This document shows, in pieces, positions 35,001 through 47,910 of a stretch of 64,000 bases of DNA (the first letter of the stretch is position 1; the number at the start of each line of letters is the position of its first letter). The position numbers and the translations under genes are program-made. The DNA is taken from contig NC_134572.1 of NCBI RefSeq assembly GCF_050947875.1, forward strand, positions 128,154,605-128,218,604, given 5' to 3'. Below the pieces are notes generated by a model. It was not told the origin of the DNA and ran no database searches. It saw only the letters and a list, made by a program, of their open reading frames with translations. This DNA is from Dermacentor variabilis. Taxonomy: Eukaryota; Arthropoda; Arachnida; Ixodida; Ixodidae.

Positions 35001-38000
35001 CGGATGTTCATAGGCATGATAAGCTAATTAAACTGACTATTTTGAAGCAAGGCTCACGTAATTATTGGTTACGACGTTAAATTCCACCAACTGCGCATTG
35101 TCTACGCAAAATTACAGTACATTATTTTGTTTTCCCTAGCGCAACTAGCTGCATGGAATTCAAGAAAATTGGAAAAAAAAGAATATACAGTGACCGCACC
35201 TGCTCGGTTATAGAGATGATCGCCTTGCTGCGGTGTGCTTCGCCGTCCTTTGATTGGAGTAGTCAGTGACGAGCTACCCTAGTGCAAACGGCGCGAACGC
35301 GGGCGACTACCGGCGCTTGCACAAGCAATGCACGCACACAGGCAATACACGCACTAATCACAGGAGTCTTCGTCGTTGTATTCTTTTCATAGGATTGAAG
35401 TCCGCCGCAGTTATGTATCGCGCCGTGCTTGAACTGATGCAGCCTTGTACGATCAGCCACGAGAAACACGCAAATGCTCTGGTGGCAATAGTAGTTATGG
35501 AGCACTGGCGCGAAGAATACCTACCTGTATGCAGCTCAGCAACTGGCTCATGCCAGGAGTAATGCGACAGTCACTGCACTAGCTCACAGTCTTCTTGACA
35601 GGACAGCCGATCTGTCTCGGCGCCGCAGTGGAATAATCCCGTTGACGAAGCGCTCCAAAGGACTGCAGCGGTCCCGAAAACGAAGCCTTTGAAAATGCGT
35701 AGCAGCGTTAACTAAAGGAAAGCTACAGAGGCAACTGGCATCCATCCGAAAAAGCTGACGAGGCGAGCGACAGATAACAAGGCCGCCATGTTTACGCACT
35801 AACTTCACTCAAGGAGCGACTCAAGGTAGTTGCGAGGCTACCTTGGCATTTTCGAGTAAAACGTCCGAGCTTTCCTTCACTCAAGGCGCGTTTCGTGTGG
35901 AGGGCGATTTGTGAAACGAAAACCCGCACTCAAGGAGCAGTTCGAGTGGAGGGTCAAGTCGAGGCGCGTTTGTGATACGGGGGTGAGCCTTTAACAACGT
36001 ACAAAACATGTGCAAAAGAACTTCTTGTAGCCTTACCATGGAACGGCGACGAAGCAGTGGTGTCAGACTCTAGCAGAACCCAGCAACGATCCTGGAGCAC
36101 ATTTTACAGAACCGTGAGGCCGGGGACGAGACCTGTCTAGGCTTCGTACGTGTTGGGTAGTGCCGCCGGTCAAGCTGCTAGCCGCAGCTGCAGCCGCATT
36201 TTTCTTGATATGCTCTGCCACCTAGCGGAATCGGGGAAGCTCCATAGCTCGGCCGCGAAACCGCTTGTGTGTCTGCTCTTGTCGTTTACTATGCTACTCT
36301 ATGGTATAAGTGCCTTATGCACCGTTTATCAGGCATGGCTTGAAAACTATAAATCGCACATGCCAGCGGTTTGCATACTCCACAGCAGGGGGGGTGGGGA
36401 GGAAGGGGAGGGTTCCCAAGCTATTTGTTCTTGGGGAACCCTATCTGCCTTCATTCCCAGATGGACGCGGGCCCGCCCTCCACTAGTTCTTTTTCCAACC
36501 GATGTGCTTATCCACGGCGTCTCGATGATTGTTGCGACAACGAAAAGAACGATGAATAAATTGAACATATGACGTGAAGATGTGGTATGTTTATTTCTTA
36601 AATTCAAGCGCTAAAGTAAAAATCATCCAGTAGGTTAATGGGCTGGGATTCGTCTTGGCCGCTCGTTGAGGCATAAAATGCCGTTTGCGGAACCCAGCTT
36701 GGGAACCCATGTTCCAAGGCATTTTAGCAAACACAATGGAGGTAACGCCGGCGTCACTGCGAGGCCAGGCAAAGCGCACAAGCTGTAGCGACTCTCTATG
36801 TTTTTTTTGTGCAGCAGTGCCTTAAAATTAGTGACATATTCTATTCGACCACCGTAATGCATCACAGTTCTGGATCACAGTTCTGCTTTCTCAACACCAA
36901 ATATTGTGGCGAAATCAAAAAGATGTTCTGTGAGAGAAGAAAAGAGCGTGGCAGTTATGGTTGCCGTACTTCCATAACGGGGAGCAACACAATGGGCTTT
37001 AGAAATGTTGGTACTGGATCGTTAAAATTTGAAAAAGAAAAATGGCAAAATTTTCTCGATAGCAGCTGCGGGGTTGCGGCAGCGCTGGCCTTAAGTTTAG
37101 TCTAATTCTCTGGCGATTTAGAAACGAGCCTCTATTCGCACTCCCGCGCTCTGAAATGTGAAGCTGCAGAGCGCCATCGCGGGAGGACAGGAGTACGAGC
37201 GTACGGACTCGAAGATTAAAAACGCTCGCAAACCTGCGACGCGTGCGCAATCTCGTAGGCTATGCATAGCAAGCGGTGCATGTTCTCTACCGCTGAACCG
37301 AGATGGCGCAACACTACCAGCCGTCTCTGACGGGAATATCGTTGTCCGCCGAATTTCAACCGGCTGGACCACTGTGCGCATATGTCCCATGTAACCACCT
37401 GCAATAATGGGAAGTGTCTCGGTTAACCAACTCAGGTTAAGTAGCTAAGCTGTTAGACGTAAGGTAGTGTTGCCTGCTTGTCACGTGATTCTATTCGCAA
37501 GAGAAATGGGTACAAAAAGGTGTAATATGTGGCTCGTTACTTTGTGTAATGATGGTGATAATAAGCCCAGTTAAATTGTGGTAAAGAGATCGCTCCTCCT
37601 TACAGAAGGCTAAGTGCGCCTAAGCACACATTTGTTGGAAATTTGTTAGAAAATGGGTCAAGCAATAAAAGCTTCATTTATATGATCAGCCTACACTCAC
37701 CTGGTTGAAGATCGAAGGGAAAAATCAAAGGAAATACAAATTGGTACACAGAGCAGGATGCTGACAAAGAACCAGCTGTAATAAAATGAATACACCGAAC
37801 TTCAACTGAACCCTTTAAAGGAAAACAATGAAATATAAAATAATGCGACGAAACGAAATGAAAGCGAGTAGCAAGGCATGCAACTTGCTCAAAGTTCTGT
37901 GCAATATACTGCTTGTTGATAGAAAAAAAGATGTAACTAAATGAAATCATTCTACTTCAAGAGGGAGCACGATCATAGAAAATTAACGACAGCACATACT

Positions 38001-38119
38001 TCCCTGCTTTCCAATTTTATTCGCAATTTCCCCACGAATGTCGCTATTTCGACACAAGTTGGAAGAACCAGTCGCATGACATAAGTCCAGTGATTGCATG
38101 GTTCTTCGAACTTCTTAAT
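32031..38119. other. Nothing recognised
   Basis: Six kilobases, mostly AT-rich, with only short open frames and no recognisable domain. Small hairpins occur, for example an imperfect one at about 37140-37184. A GC-richer patch near 35260-36000 contains repeated ACTCAAGGAGC-type motifs (about 35812, 35876, 35928), hinting at an old repeat. Confidence 0.35.
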
Positions 38120-38422
38120 TCAGGGGAAAAAATATACAGGACATCTGGCAAAAAATTTATCTCCTGGTTTTTCTTGCCCTGTCAGATAGCTGCGGACCCC
38201 TGAATCACAGTACGATGTCTCAACTCCTGCGGCATGTGCCAAATCATGAACTACAACATCCTTCAATGTGACAAAGTGAAAGAGAGCACCACATTTCTTC
38301 ACGTAGGATTCGTTTGCATGGTATCTCTGTGTCGCAGAAAATAGCTGATAGTTGTCACGTGGTAATACTGATACGCAGGTTGGTGCAGTAGTCGAAGCCG
38401 CCATTGGGATCACTTTGCCCAA
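38120..38422 (-). other. Unassigned minus-strand ORF with degenerate metzincin-like motif
   Basis: The frame is 100 codons long with several spaced cysteines. It contains VVVHDLAHAAGVET; HDLAHAAG falls at 38225-38248. This resembles the metzincin zinc motif HExxHxxGxxH, but with Asp for the catalytic Glu and Thr in place of the third His. A possible acceptor (GCGACACAG) lies inside on the - strand. It could be a decayed exon of a reprolysin-type peptidase, or chance. No neighbouring exons were found. Confidence 0.25.
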
Positions 38423-39209
38423 TGTTTGAGGCTAAGGAATGTTGGGGGAGAAAATGTGAAAAGTACGAAGGGCGCGAAGTGTTTTGACAGCAGCGACAAC
38501 AACCGACTAATCTCATCATCCCTTGTAGAATAAGGAAGAGCGGAGAGTGAAAAGGGAAAGTGTGGTTTATGCAGCGTGCGTCCTGCTTTCGGCATGACAC
38601 GGTAGTTGTATGACATGCGACCATTGGCCCTACGTACGGGCATGTGCGTCAGTGGTTCGGTATCACCATTTCCGATTTTCGTAGCCAGCAAACATGTTTT
38701 CTAAAAAAAAAAAACGTACGTCAAGAAGCTGCGCTCTATATTTGGCGCGCATTTTTGGAATGGTTACATTAAAAGAGCACATATAGGGTAATTTATCGCG
38801 CATTCAAGAAAGTGTGCCACAATAGTATAGTTGCGGGGTCGACAGCTATCAGATAGAGCAAACTTAAAAAGAAAGTTATAATAGTGATTTTTTACTGAGC
38901 AATTAAATCGCACACACCTTGTTTAGCTGCCTGTTCCACAAAACAGAAGATTGCAGTTGACGACCCGGGATTATCTAAAAAAGAAACGATTCGCACAAAA
39001 TTGCAATGAAAGTCGAGACGCTGAGTGAACTAACTCGACTGCACTCGCAGGCGCGTTATCCATAGAAAAGCAAGGCGCTGTAATGTCCGCTTTAGTAATC
39101 AACTACGATGGACTGTCGATAAATGCTTTGAAAGTTACGCACTTTTATTACAAAGCGCTGGAGGACTCCATTGCGAGAACGGAGCCCGTGAGGTTCCGTT
39201 TTTTCATTA
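38423..39209. other. Nothing recognised
   Basis: Non-coding as far as I can see. A 93-codon minus-strand frame at 38410-38691 has no recognisable domain. Confidence 0.3.
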
Positions 39210-41800
39210 AAAGAATTCAATTCCCGTAGCGAAGTAGGCATGCATCACCGAACTTCAAGGCCCCGAAACACGTGTTTCGGCGCCCATGTCCCGCTCCTGC
39301 AGCACCTCAGAGAGAGCGATGGAGGTCGACGCAAAAACCCTGGTGTCATCGACCCCGAAGGATAAGCGTTCGCTCGAGCGGCGAAAGAGGGACAAAGCCC
39401 CAATAACCGCGTTATATAACAAAGCGATAACCTAAAGGTTATCGCTGCTTTGTGTTAACCTTCTGTAAATCTACGTTACCTAACAGCTTCTTACCTCTTA
39501 TACTTTCGTAATACCATATTTTACCTTTCGGTTTTAAGATGGCCTTTATTATCTACTGGAATTGTAGAGGGCTCTTACACAACTTAAGTGACATCAAAGG
39601 CATGTAAATAACTTCTCTTCTGTGGCCTTATGTTTGCAGGAAAGAAACCTAGGCGAAGCACACAAAATATTTTAAAAGGCTTCGCTGTTGTACGGCGCGA
39701 CCGTACTCAGGTGAACAGGCTTTCGGGTGATGTAGCCATTGTTCTGCAGGGCGGCATCGCAGCTAGAGAAGTTCACATTACCAGTCACATAGAAGCCGTT
39801 GCTATCACCGTTTTAGCTGAAAAAATCATCACCATCTGTTAAATATACATTCCACCACATTCACATTTTACTGTAAGAGATCTAGAGTTAATTTTAATCG
39901 ACCTACCTGAACCTTTTTTATTAGCGGGTAATTTTAACGCACGTAACACGTTATGGGGTAGTAAAACAACCGACACCAGGGGTCAAATACTTGAAGATAT
40001 TATTCTAATTATGACACATGCCTTTTAAACACTGGTACTGTAACCTATTGTTCCACAAGCGCAGGAGCTATGAGCTGTGTAGACCTGGTGCTGTGCTCTT
40101 CATCTCTCTTTGGCGATTTTCAATGGCGTGGTATTGGCAATCCCTATGGTAGTGACTATATGCCTTCTGTAATTAGAAAAATATCTCCTTTCCCTACAAT
40201 CCATTAAGATTACCCCGTTCGAAACTCCATCTAACAGACTGGCCTCTCGTCAGTGAAAAGGACAGTCTGTTAACGAACATCCTAGCTGAGTTAACGATAG
40301 ACAAAATGAATGAAAAGATTACTGTCTCTATACTTGCTACATCAGAACAAACCATCCCACAATTCTCCGGCTCCTTACGAAAAAAGAAATACCCTGGTGG
40401 ACGAATGAATGTACAGAAACCAAAAATCTACAAAACAAAGCGTGGTGTATCTTCCGGCGATATCCAACACGAGACAACGTCCTCTCTTTTAAAAACGCAA
40501 GAGCGAAAGCCAGGTACACGCGCAGGCAAGCAGAAAGACAGTCTTTGAAAACCTATGCATCGCCCGTAAATAGCTCGACAACATCCAAAAGAATGTGGAA
40601 TCAGTTCCGTAAGTTTAGAGCCGACTACGCTCCTTACATCATCCCTATACTGTCGCCCCCAGATACGCAAACGAACTTAGAATAAGCAAGCATATTAGGA
40701 CAGCAGTTCCATAACATATCAAGCTCAGTAAACTATTCTGCTACATTTAAAAAATATAAGCAATCAGCAGAAAAACCAAAGTTTCCGACAATAGGAAGTT
40801 CCGAGAGATCGTATAATGCCCCCTTAACGCTCCCGGAAATCAACATAGTACTCTCTACTGGCAAAAACAGCACCCGATCAGTACAGAGTACATTACACAA
40901 TGCTCGCTCACATATCCCTTAAAGCAGTTGATACTTTGCTCAGTTTTTTAAACCTTATCTGGGAAAAGGGAAAACTGCCAAATGAGTGGAAGGAGCCATC
41001 ATATTCCCTTTCTTGAAAGCTGGAAAGCATCTTACAACGGCAACCAGCTACAGACCTATAGCACTTACAAGCTGTCTTGCAAAGTATTATTGCAAAGTCA
41101 ATAATGTAATTACATTCTCTGTAATGAACTCATTATATGTGGATGATTTACAAATTGCGTTTGGTGCGTCGAACTTTGCAAACTGCGAACGACAAATTCA
41201 AATTACATTGAACAAACTCATGCAGTGGGCATCTGAAAACACTTTTCACTTCTCAACTGAAAAAAATTATTAGTGTTGTCTTCTCACAAAAAGGAGGCCT
41301 ACAACCAGATCCTATCCTCAAGCAGCACGAAGCCACACTACCGGTAAAACAAGGACACAAATTTCTGGTTGCTCCGTTTGATAAATAGTTGAACTTTATC
41401 AAGCACATGAAGAGTCATTAAAGCGAACAATGCACTTAACATCCTCAAAGTCCTGTCCTGGAAGCACTGGGGCTCTGATCGGAAATCCCTGCTGCACATT
41501 TACCGCACTTTGATACGTAGCATATTAGACTGTGGTAGCATCATAAATGGTTCAGCTAGACAGTCTTACATCCCTCGAATTGATCCAGTTCATAACTTTC
41601 GGCTACGAGTGGCAAGTGGTGCTTACAGAACATCACATGTTCAGAGTTTATACGTTGACTGTAATGAACCTCCTTTACAGCAGTCCAGAGTGCAACTAAC
41701 TTTTTCCTACATACTCTCAATCGAGTCTTCACCACAACACATATGCTACAATATCTTCAAACAGTGCAACTAACGCTTACACTACAGAAATAAACGGAAC
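39210..41800 (+). pseudogene. Jockey/I-type LINE relic: ORF1 end, endonuclease and reverse transcriptase (left part)
   Basis: The order is that of a LINE. The end of ORF1 lies at about 39319-39435 (MEVDAKTLVSSTPKDKRSLE). ORF2 starts at about 39538 (MAFIIYWNCRGLL, the endonuclease opening). Endonuclease pieces follow: RDRTQVNRLSGDVAIVLQGG at about 39700, then EPFLLAGNFNARNTLWG at about 39910. The RT region then appears: TATSYRPIALTSCLAK at about 41040, then a deletion, then LYVDDLQIAFGASN with a YVDD box at about 41140. The RT thumb follows at 41510-41773 (IRSILDCGSI). There are many stops and frameshifts and at least one internal deletion that removed much of the palm. It continues at 42798 beyond an inserted transposon. 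Confidence 0.85.
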
Positions 41801-42797
41801 ATGGGGCCCTATAACGTAAAACTATTCCAATGTGTTTCTATTCCAATCTCCTGACGTCAAATTTGTGTCACCACCGAAGCAAGCCCCAGGCGGTCACCCG
41901 CAGGGTTGTCTGAACAGACCAGTCAAACGCTCTCCTCGTTCATAGGAGGATAGGAGGTCACTTTTGTTTGCTTGAAAAACGAATAACATTGCCTACACTG
42001 AGCCGCTTGTCGTATCTAATTGGCTGACAAGAGGCGAGGAGAACGCTTAAGTGGAGAGGGATTCACTGGGGCAGAGCCAGTGCTCTGAAAATCGATAACC
42101 GGATGAAGAGGGTGGTGCCAGCGTCTGCGTTTGGTCGGCTTTCCCTTACTTAGCTTGTGGTGGCTGGTCGAAAATCACGGCGGCATGCAACGGAAGCTTA
42201 AGAATGGCGCTAAAACTGACCTTCAGCAGAGAAGAGTTCGCAGAATGAGGTGGTAAACGTGCCGAAAGGGCTCGAAAATGTTGCACGGCCACGCAAGAAG
42301 TGTTATTATACGCAAATGCAGCCATGCTCTCCGGCAGGTGCGAGTAGCCAGCGTCTCAGCGATCGGCGGCAGCCATCTTTTATTCCTTTCGGAACGGGGC
42401 AGCCTGCGGCTATTCCGAAGAAAATTCAGTTTGGTTCGGCATATTAATGCATCTTTATCGCGTACACGTCACTTTGACGCGGTGAGTTTGTGCGGTTTTG
42501 TGACGTCGCGTTACAGGCAGGTGAAGTGGGTGCAGCCCGAAAACTTTTTACCAATAGCCGAGGGCTAATGGCGAAAAGGGGTTGAATCAGAAATAACTGT
42601 TTTTCTTTTTTCTGTCAAATCATGCATAATCACTGTGTACACGTCATATCAGATCGGGAGGTATCGCGGTTTTCGTGACGTCGCATGACAGACAGGGGAA
42701 GTGGGCGTGGTCGAAAAAAGTTTTTGACCAATCGTGGAGGGCTGATAGCAGGATGGGATAGAAAAGTTTGGAATAGTTTTATGTTATAGCGCCCATG
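41801..42797 (-). mobile_element. Non-autonomous DNA transposon, copy 2 (991 bp), inserted in a LINE ORF
   Basis: The element occupies 41804-42794 between two ATG trinucleotides (41801-41803 and 42795-42797), a 3-bp target-site duplication. Left end GGGCCCTATAACGTAAAAC; right end is the complement of GGGCGCTATAACATAAAAC. The interior is homologous, in reverse orientation, to the copy at 8083-9049, including the CGGTCACCCGCAGGGTTGTC block. It has no transposase. Deleting the element plus one ATG restores a continuous LINE reading across the site. Confidence 0.9.
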
Positions 42798-43210
42798 ATT
42801 AGGCCGCTTGTCCTGCGATATGAGGACTATTGTCGGGATTATGACATTCCTCGCGAACTCCTCCACGTTGCCATAAAGCCACGTCATTTTCCCCCGTTTT
42901 TCGATTTTACACCGTTATGTGATTGTACATTGACACATTTAAAGCAAAAAGACACCTCCAGTCCCCCCCCCCCCCCCCCCTGAACACATGATACAAGCAT
43001 CCCGCGCTCTTCAGGACAAATATCCAAACTACATGAAATTTTACACTGATGGCTCTAAATCAAAAGAGCACGTGAGTGTAGGAGCCGTAACGGAAAAGTG
43101 GGAAACAAGTATTCGATTACCACAGCATGCCTCTGCCTGCATAGCCGAAGTCGACGCAGTATAGACTGTAGTTAAATAGATCATCACTGACATACACGAA
43201 AACTGTCATA
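42798..43210 (+). pseudogene. Jockey/I-type LINE relic, right part: RT end and RNase H start
   Basis: Directly after the transposon the LINE frame resumes as IRPLVLRYEDYCRDYDIP and later KPRHFPPF. A poly-C tract (42963-42980) interrupts it. The RNase H opening follows as FYTDGSKSKEHVSVGAV (about 43036-43090), then SACIAEVDAV before stops. This is the continuation of 39210-41800. The remaining RNase H is not readable. Confidence 0.82.
42963..42980. repeat. Poly-C tract
   Basis: Eighteen consecutive C. Confidence 0.95.
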
Positions 43211-45207
43211 TACACTGAATCATTAAGCACACCGAAGGCTTTCTGTTCGTTTTTTGCCTTTTACCCGCTCCTTTTTATTCTGCACGGCGATTACTTTACA
43301 TACGATTACTTTACTTTACGATTACGGCGATTATATTACATAAGGAAGAGATTAAGTGCCTTAACAGTTATCTCTCACGTAGACCGGCACGTGTACCCGA
43401 CTGACACGTGGTGTTACCATTCCTGAGCATGCGGAGATGAGTTTTGTGTCTTCGTTCTTTTTTCGCCTCAATGCTCCCTTCAGTTGATAGTCGGCGTTCG
43501 TGTTGTCCACTTCTCTACTCTTGTGCCCTGTCTGCACGCCTCACTTCTTTTTTGCATAATGAATCCTTACCAACCAGCTCAGCTTTCTGTCGTTCTAGCC
43601 TTTGCTCATTAAACTCCAAATAACCAATCAACCAACCAACCAACATGCGAGAAACGCCAAGAACCACTAACAGTTATTCATATATTACTGATATGCACAC
43701 ACATTGAAGTACACAGACGAAACCTTTTGCATCATTTATGTAAATTACACCTAGCTTTACACCCTGCTTTAATTATAGATGATCCGTTAGTTACATTTCT
43801 TGACGTGCGTAAATTTCTAGATGACACTGGCTTTTCATATAAAATATAGATCAACATAGCCTTTTTCTTTTTAAATTGGATTTTAAAATACATTGTGTTC
43901 GGCGCAGCATAGCCTCAGCCACTCTTGCGCCACTAAAAGCCGCATTTAACTAACTTACCTTTATAAAAAGTGCACAAAGAATTCCCAGCATCAAACTATC
44001 TGAACCATTACTAGCAAGATTGTTTTTGTGCGCCTCCGTCGTTCATGGTCTCTAAGTTAGGCGAAACCTCCAATCATTTCCAAACACCCCCTTCCGCGTT
44101 TTAAGTTAAGATAAATGGGTTTCATGCCTCAAACGAATATTTGTAATTTTTGTATAATATATGACAAAATTGGTTTGACAAAAAGGCTTGACAGAAAAAA
44201 GAAATATAGAAAGAGATACACAGTTCATGCGCACAGTAGTAGACACAGGGTGTACATAAGCGTCTTCTCAAGTACGTTGTCGTTATAGAAGTCATACAAG
44301 CCCGTGTAGCTTTCTGGGTTGGTGATAGGGTACAAAGAGGTGGAGTTGGGCAGGTTATGTAATGCATACAGCAAATAACCGGTGGTCTACTAAAGTACCA
44401 ACATGGGAGCGACAAATGCACTCTAGTAGGACAGAAACGATAGAGAATGTACTGTGTAGATTGAAATAAACTTAAAATACAGTGTTGTGCAGCTAAGAAG
44501 GAGAAAGCATGGAAAACGGAACCGCGATAGTGCCGCTCATCGCAGCATTAATTTTTGAATGGAAGGGCCATGTTCGGAGTCGTTTGACGCTTGGTGCCTT
44601 TTTTTCCACTCATACTTCATGATTGTTTGTTTGGGGCAACTACATAATGCTGCTTCGACGCGAATGTCACCTGAAAGTACCTATAACAGCCATCACTGTG
44701 AAACGTTGCATACGCCATTCGCAACGCAGGGGGCATAGTCGAGCAAGCGGGAAATTTGTGCAAAAAGCTATCCACTCGTCGGCCTTACAAACTGCTGATG
44801 AGCACCAGTATTAGTTTGATAAATTATCATTGTGGGCTCCGAGAAAAACCCTGCTGTACTATTATTCATTTATTACTCTTAACTTCATTGCAGGAATTTC
44901 CATAGACCATTTATGAAGCCATATGTTTTTACTTGCTAGTAGTTCAAAAGGAAATTAATGTCCACGCACATGGACACTTTGCTCGAAAGTAGTAAACCAA
45001 ATATGTTACCAAATTAAGGAGACAAGAATTGCGGCACACAAATCGTCTTCTTTTCCGAAGTTACGTACCAATATTTTCTCTTTTGTTGCATTAGATAAAA
45101 GAGCTTTCAAAGTGAAACAAGGTGGGAATTACTCTTTGTTATTGTCAACCTCATTATCATCAATACTTCGAGTGGAATTATAAGAACCAGCTGCGATTAA
45201 CCTTAGC

Positions 45208-45209
<2 letters not shown>
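43211..45209. other. Non-coding; possible dispersed repeat at about 43380-43640
   Basis: The block 43380-43640 ends with CATAATGAATCCTTACCAAC and a (CCAA)-rich stretch. Its style is familiar from tick dispersed repeats, but I cannot define ends. The rest shows nothing. Confidence 0.3.

Positions 45210-45210
<1 letters not shown>

Positions 45211-45244
<34 letters not shown>
45211..45244. repeat. (GA)n microsatellite
   Basis: Seventeen GA units. Confidence 0.96.
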
Positions 45245-45247
<3 letters not shown>

Positions 45248-46217
45248 CTTTTTTGAAAATCCTTGCAGAGATGCTAAATAGAGTACGTGTAATGCGATAT
45301 TGTCGACTATTATTGGAATAGCCAGGGTTACAGCATGCTGAAGTGTTATTGATGGCATTTTTTATCGGCAAATGTAATACCTCAGTCGTTGGGGTTAATG
45401 TAATTGGCTATGCTTTATATTTTGGGGGGGGGGGAGGGAGGGACCTGTGGAACGTCATCTGCATTGCAGTCTGTGTGCCCCTTTAGCAACAAAGTGAGTA
45501 GGCTCAGTCGGCTCTGCTCTACAAAAACTAATTCAGCCATATGAATTCAAGGATATGCGCCAAAATATACTTGGGGCAGTACTCGAGTCCCAATGTTTAT
45601 CGTCGTGGACAGACACATTTACATGGCAGCAAAAAGACGCACAGTTGCTTCATCTACAAAATAAACAATTCGCGCTTGTCAGTGTTTATTCGAGAACATA
45701 ATGCGATGACTTTAGTTAATGCGCGTCCCAGTTAAAGAATGTAATGCGGATAATCATACGGGCGTCTGGCGCTAAACACGTTCACGTTCCAGGCCCCCAC
45801 TTGATGTCTGGCCGCTCAGTCATGCCCTATTTGGCCCAAACTTAGCCAGACGGCCACACCGAATTGTAATCAGTAATATATAGACGAGAGTACAGGGTGC
45901 CTGGAAGCGCCGTATGTTTCCTAAAACAAGTCAACTAAACTTCACACAGGAGGGGCAGCATCCCACGAGTTTATGTGTAATATAGCATAGTAGGTATAAA
46001 AGTAAGTATAGTAACTCTCTCAAAGCAAGCGGACCATTCCTGCTCTGATGCAAAAACGCGCTGCCGCACAGCGCGTGTCTGCACAAGGTTAAATTTAGCT
46101 CAGATAGCACCATGCGTAACACGACAACAACGCCATCTGCGCACGCGAGCGACAGTTGCATTATCGAGTATTGACTTGTTTCCTCTACGGAATGACACCA
46201 AAGTAATTAATCCATTA
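45245..46217. other. Nothing recognised
   Basis: Non-coding. A G-rich run lies at about 45424-45440. Confidence 0.3.
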
Positions 46218-46352
46218 ATTCTGGGTTTTACGTGCCGAAACCACGCTCTCATCACAAGGTGCGCCACATTGGGGACTTCGGAATAAGTATGGCCGCCTGG
46301 CGTTCCTTAACGTGCACCCGATGCACGGTACACGGGCATCTAGTGCACCCAA
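46218..46352 (-). mobile_element. Ruka-like SINE body fragment (antisense)
   Basis: Read on the - strand the stretch shares blocks with the SINE at 51325-51556: a GTACA...GTGCACGTTAA block, GGCGCACCTTGTG in place of GGCGTGCGTCACA, and GGTTTCGGCACGTAAAACCC near the 3' end. The tRNA-like head is missing, so this is a diverged, 5'-truncated copy. Confidence 0.6.
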
Positions 46353-47837
46353 AGTAAGGCGCATGACATTTCTTCACGCATGATAAATCTGGCATGATTA
46401 ACTTGATGCGCGCAGTCAGGGTCCAACGGTCAAATCTTGCAATCGCGCTCACTCCTTATTGGACACTGGGCCCTACGTGGTCAAAAGCGGTCGGCGCGCA
46501 TTGGCATCCCTCTGTTTTGCTGCAGGGGCCTCTTCCCACAATTTCTGAACCGCACGAGTCGGAAGTGGGAGCGCCATAGCCGATCAAGCGCAGCAGGCAC
46601 GTGCACGGGGTGAGAGAGGGAAGGGGGGGCGAAGAGGCGCCCGCGAACCACCCCCCCCGCCCCCGAGATTAAGCGGAATACTTTTCCACACCTACCCCCC
46701 GCTGACTACGCCACCACTCCTAGAGCGCCGCCAACTCAATCTTCAGACTTGACAGCTTTTCGGTGGTCGAGACTGGGCTGCTGTTACAGTCTCATTATGG
46801 CCGAGGCGTAGAAGCGATCGCTGATCGGGTCAAGGAAAAGGGCACTAAAACTGAGGGATTGAAACAGATTGATATTCTCCCAGCTAAAAAAATGCCGGGA
46901 TGCTTTCACGTTTTTCATTATTTCGATGTTTGTTTCGAAATCTGAAGGTGCTGGCTGCAAGAAATTCCCTACTGATATCTTTCAAACGATTTACGTTTCA
47001 TGATCATCCCTAAAAATGCCAAATTTCGATCAAACCCTGCAATAACCACTGAACCCATAAGCAATATGAATGTCACCCGTTACCTCGTCAGGTTTCTCCC
47101 CTAATTGTAGAGTATTTTTCGTGCAAAAGCGGCAACGAGAACAGGAGTCGCAAGAAAATGAACAAAATTAAGCAATCTACTAAGGGAGAGATGACTCAAC
47201 AGCCGAACAGGAAGGAAAAGCAAAAATTAACAAATTTATCAGTATGTGAAAATATTTATGTATGAAAATCTTTTTATTTGGAAAGGCAGTAGAAAAAACG
47301 CCACCAGAAGTGGAGAATGATTCCGTGTGTTTTGAATGGCGCTTCTACAGTTACCAGTCGAACCACCCAACGTAGGCACTTCTCTGCTGTGCTTATGTGG
47401 GTGTTTTTCTAAATTTCCGCAAAGGGCGCAGCACGTCTAGAACAACAGCATCCTGCGTTCTACGTGGTTGTACTGGTCTAGCGGCCACGCTTCATTATGT
47501 AACTTCCCAATAACCAATACGAGTTGCTTTTGGCATAGTTTCCTACGATGTACTAAAGGGAACTCTGGCGCTTCAATCGTTGAGCTACCATGAGAATTAT
47601 GGGAAGTGCATGGATTTGTCTGATCTTCGATCGTGCTTGTGGATTCGCTTATTACGCTTTGTATGCGTTCATTGTCTTAAATTTCTGAGCACTGTATACT
47701 TTTCTAAGTGTAGAAGACGCTGCGAACACAAACAATCCCTGCTAATAGCAACGGCTCAGCTTGTCGAGGTGACCAAATCGAAACGCACATAGCGTCTGAA
47801 GGCACTGACATCGTTATATGCCACTTGTCGATGCATG
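46353..47837. other. Nothing recognised
   Basis: Non-coding. GC-rich and poly-C/G patches occur at about 46600-46700. Confidence 0.3.
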
Positions 47838-47910
47838 CTTCCGTGGAGTAATGGTTTCAATATCGGGCGTCTGCGCGTAGAGGTCGTGTGTTTGAATCCT
47901 GTGGTTGGAC
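47838..47910 (+). mobile_element. tRNA-like SINE head
   Basis: TGGAGTAATGG resembles a pol III A box and GTTTGAATCC a B box, at tRNA spacing. They are followed by an AT-rich tail. Stems do not fold into a clean cloverleaf, so this is not annotated as a tRNA gene. Confidence 0.5.

Noticed and set aside
32031..38119. Searched for a DDE or Harbinger-type transposase among short frames at 33.4-34.5 kb
   Set aside because: No catalytic motif or order of conserved blocks could be found.
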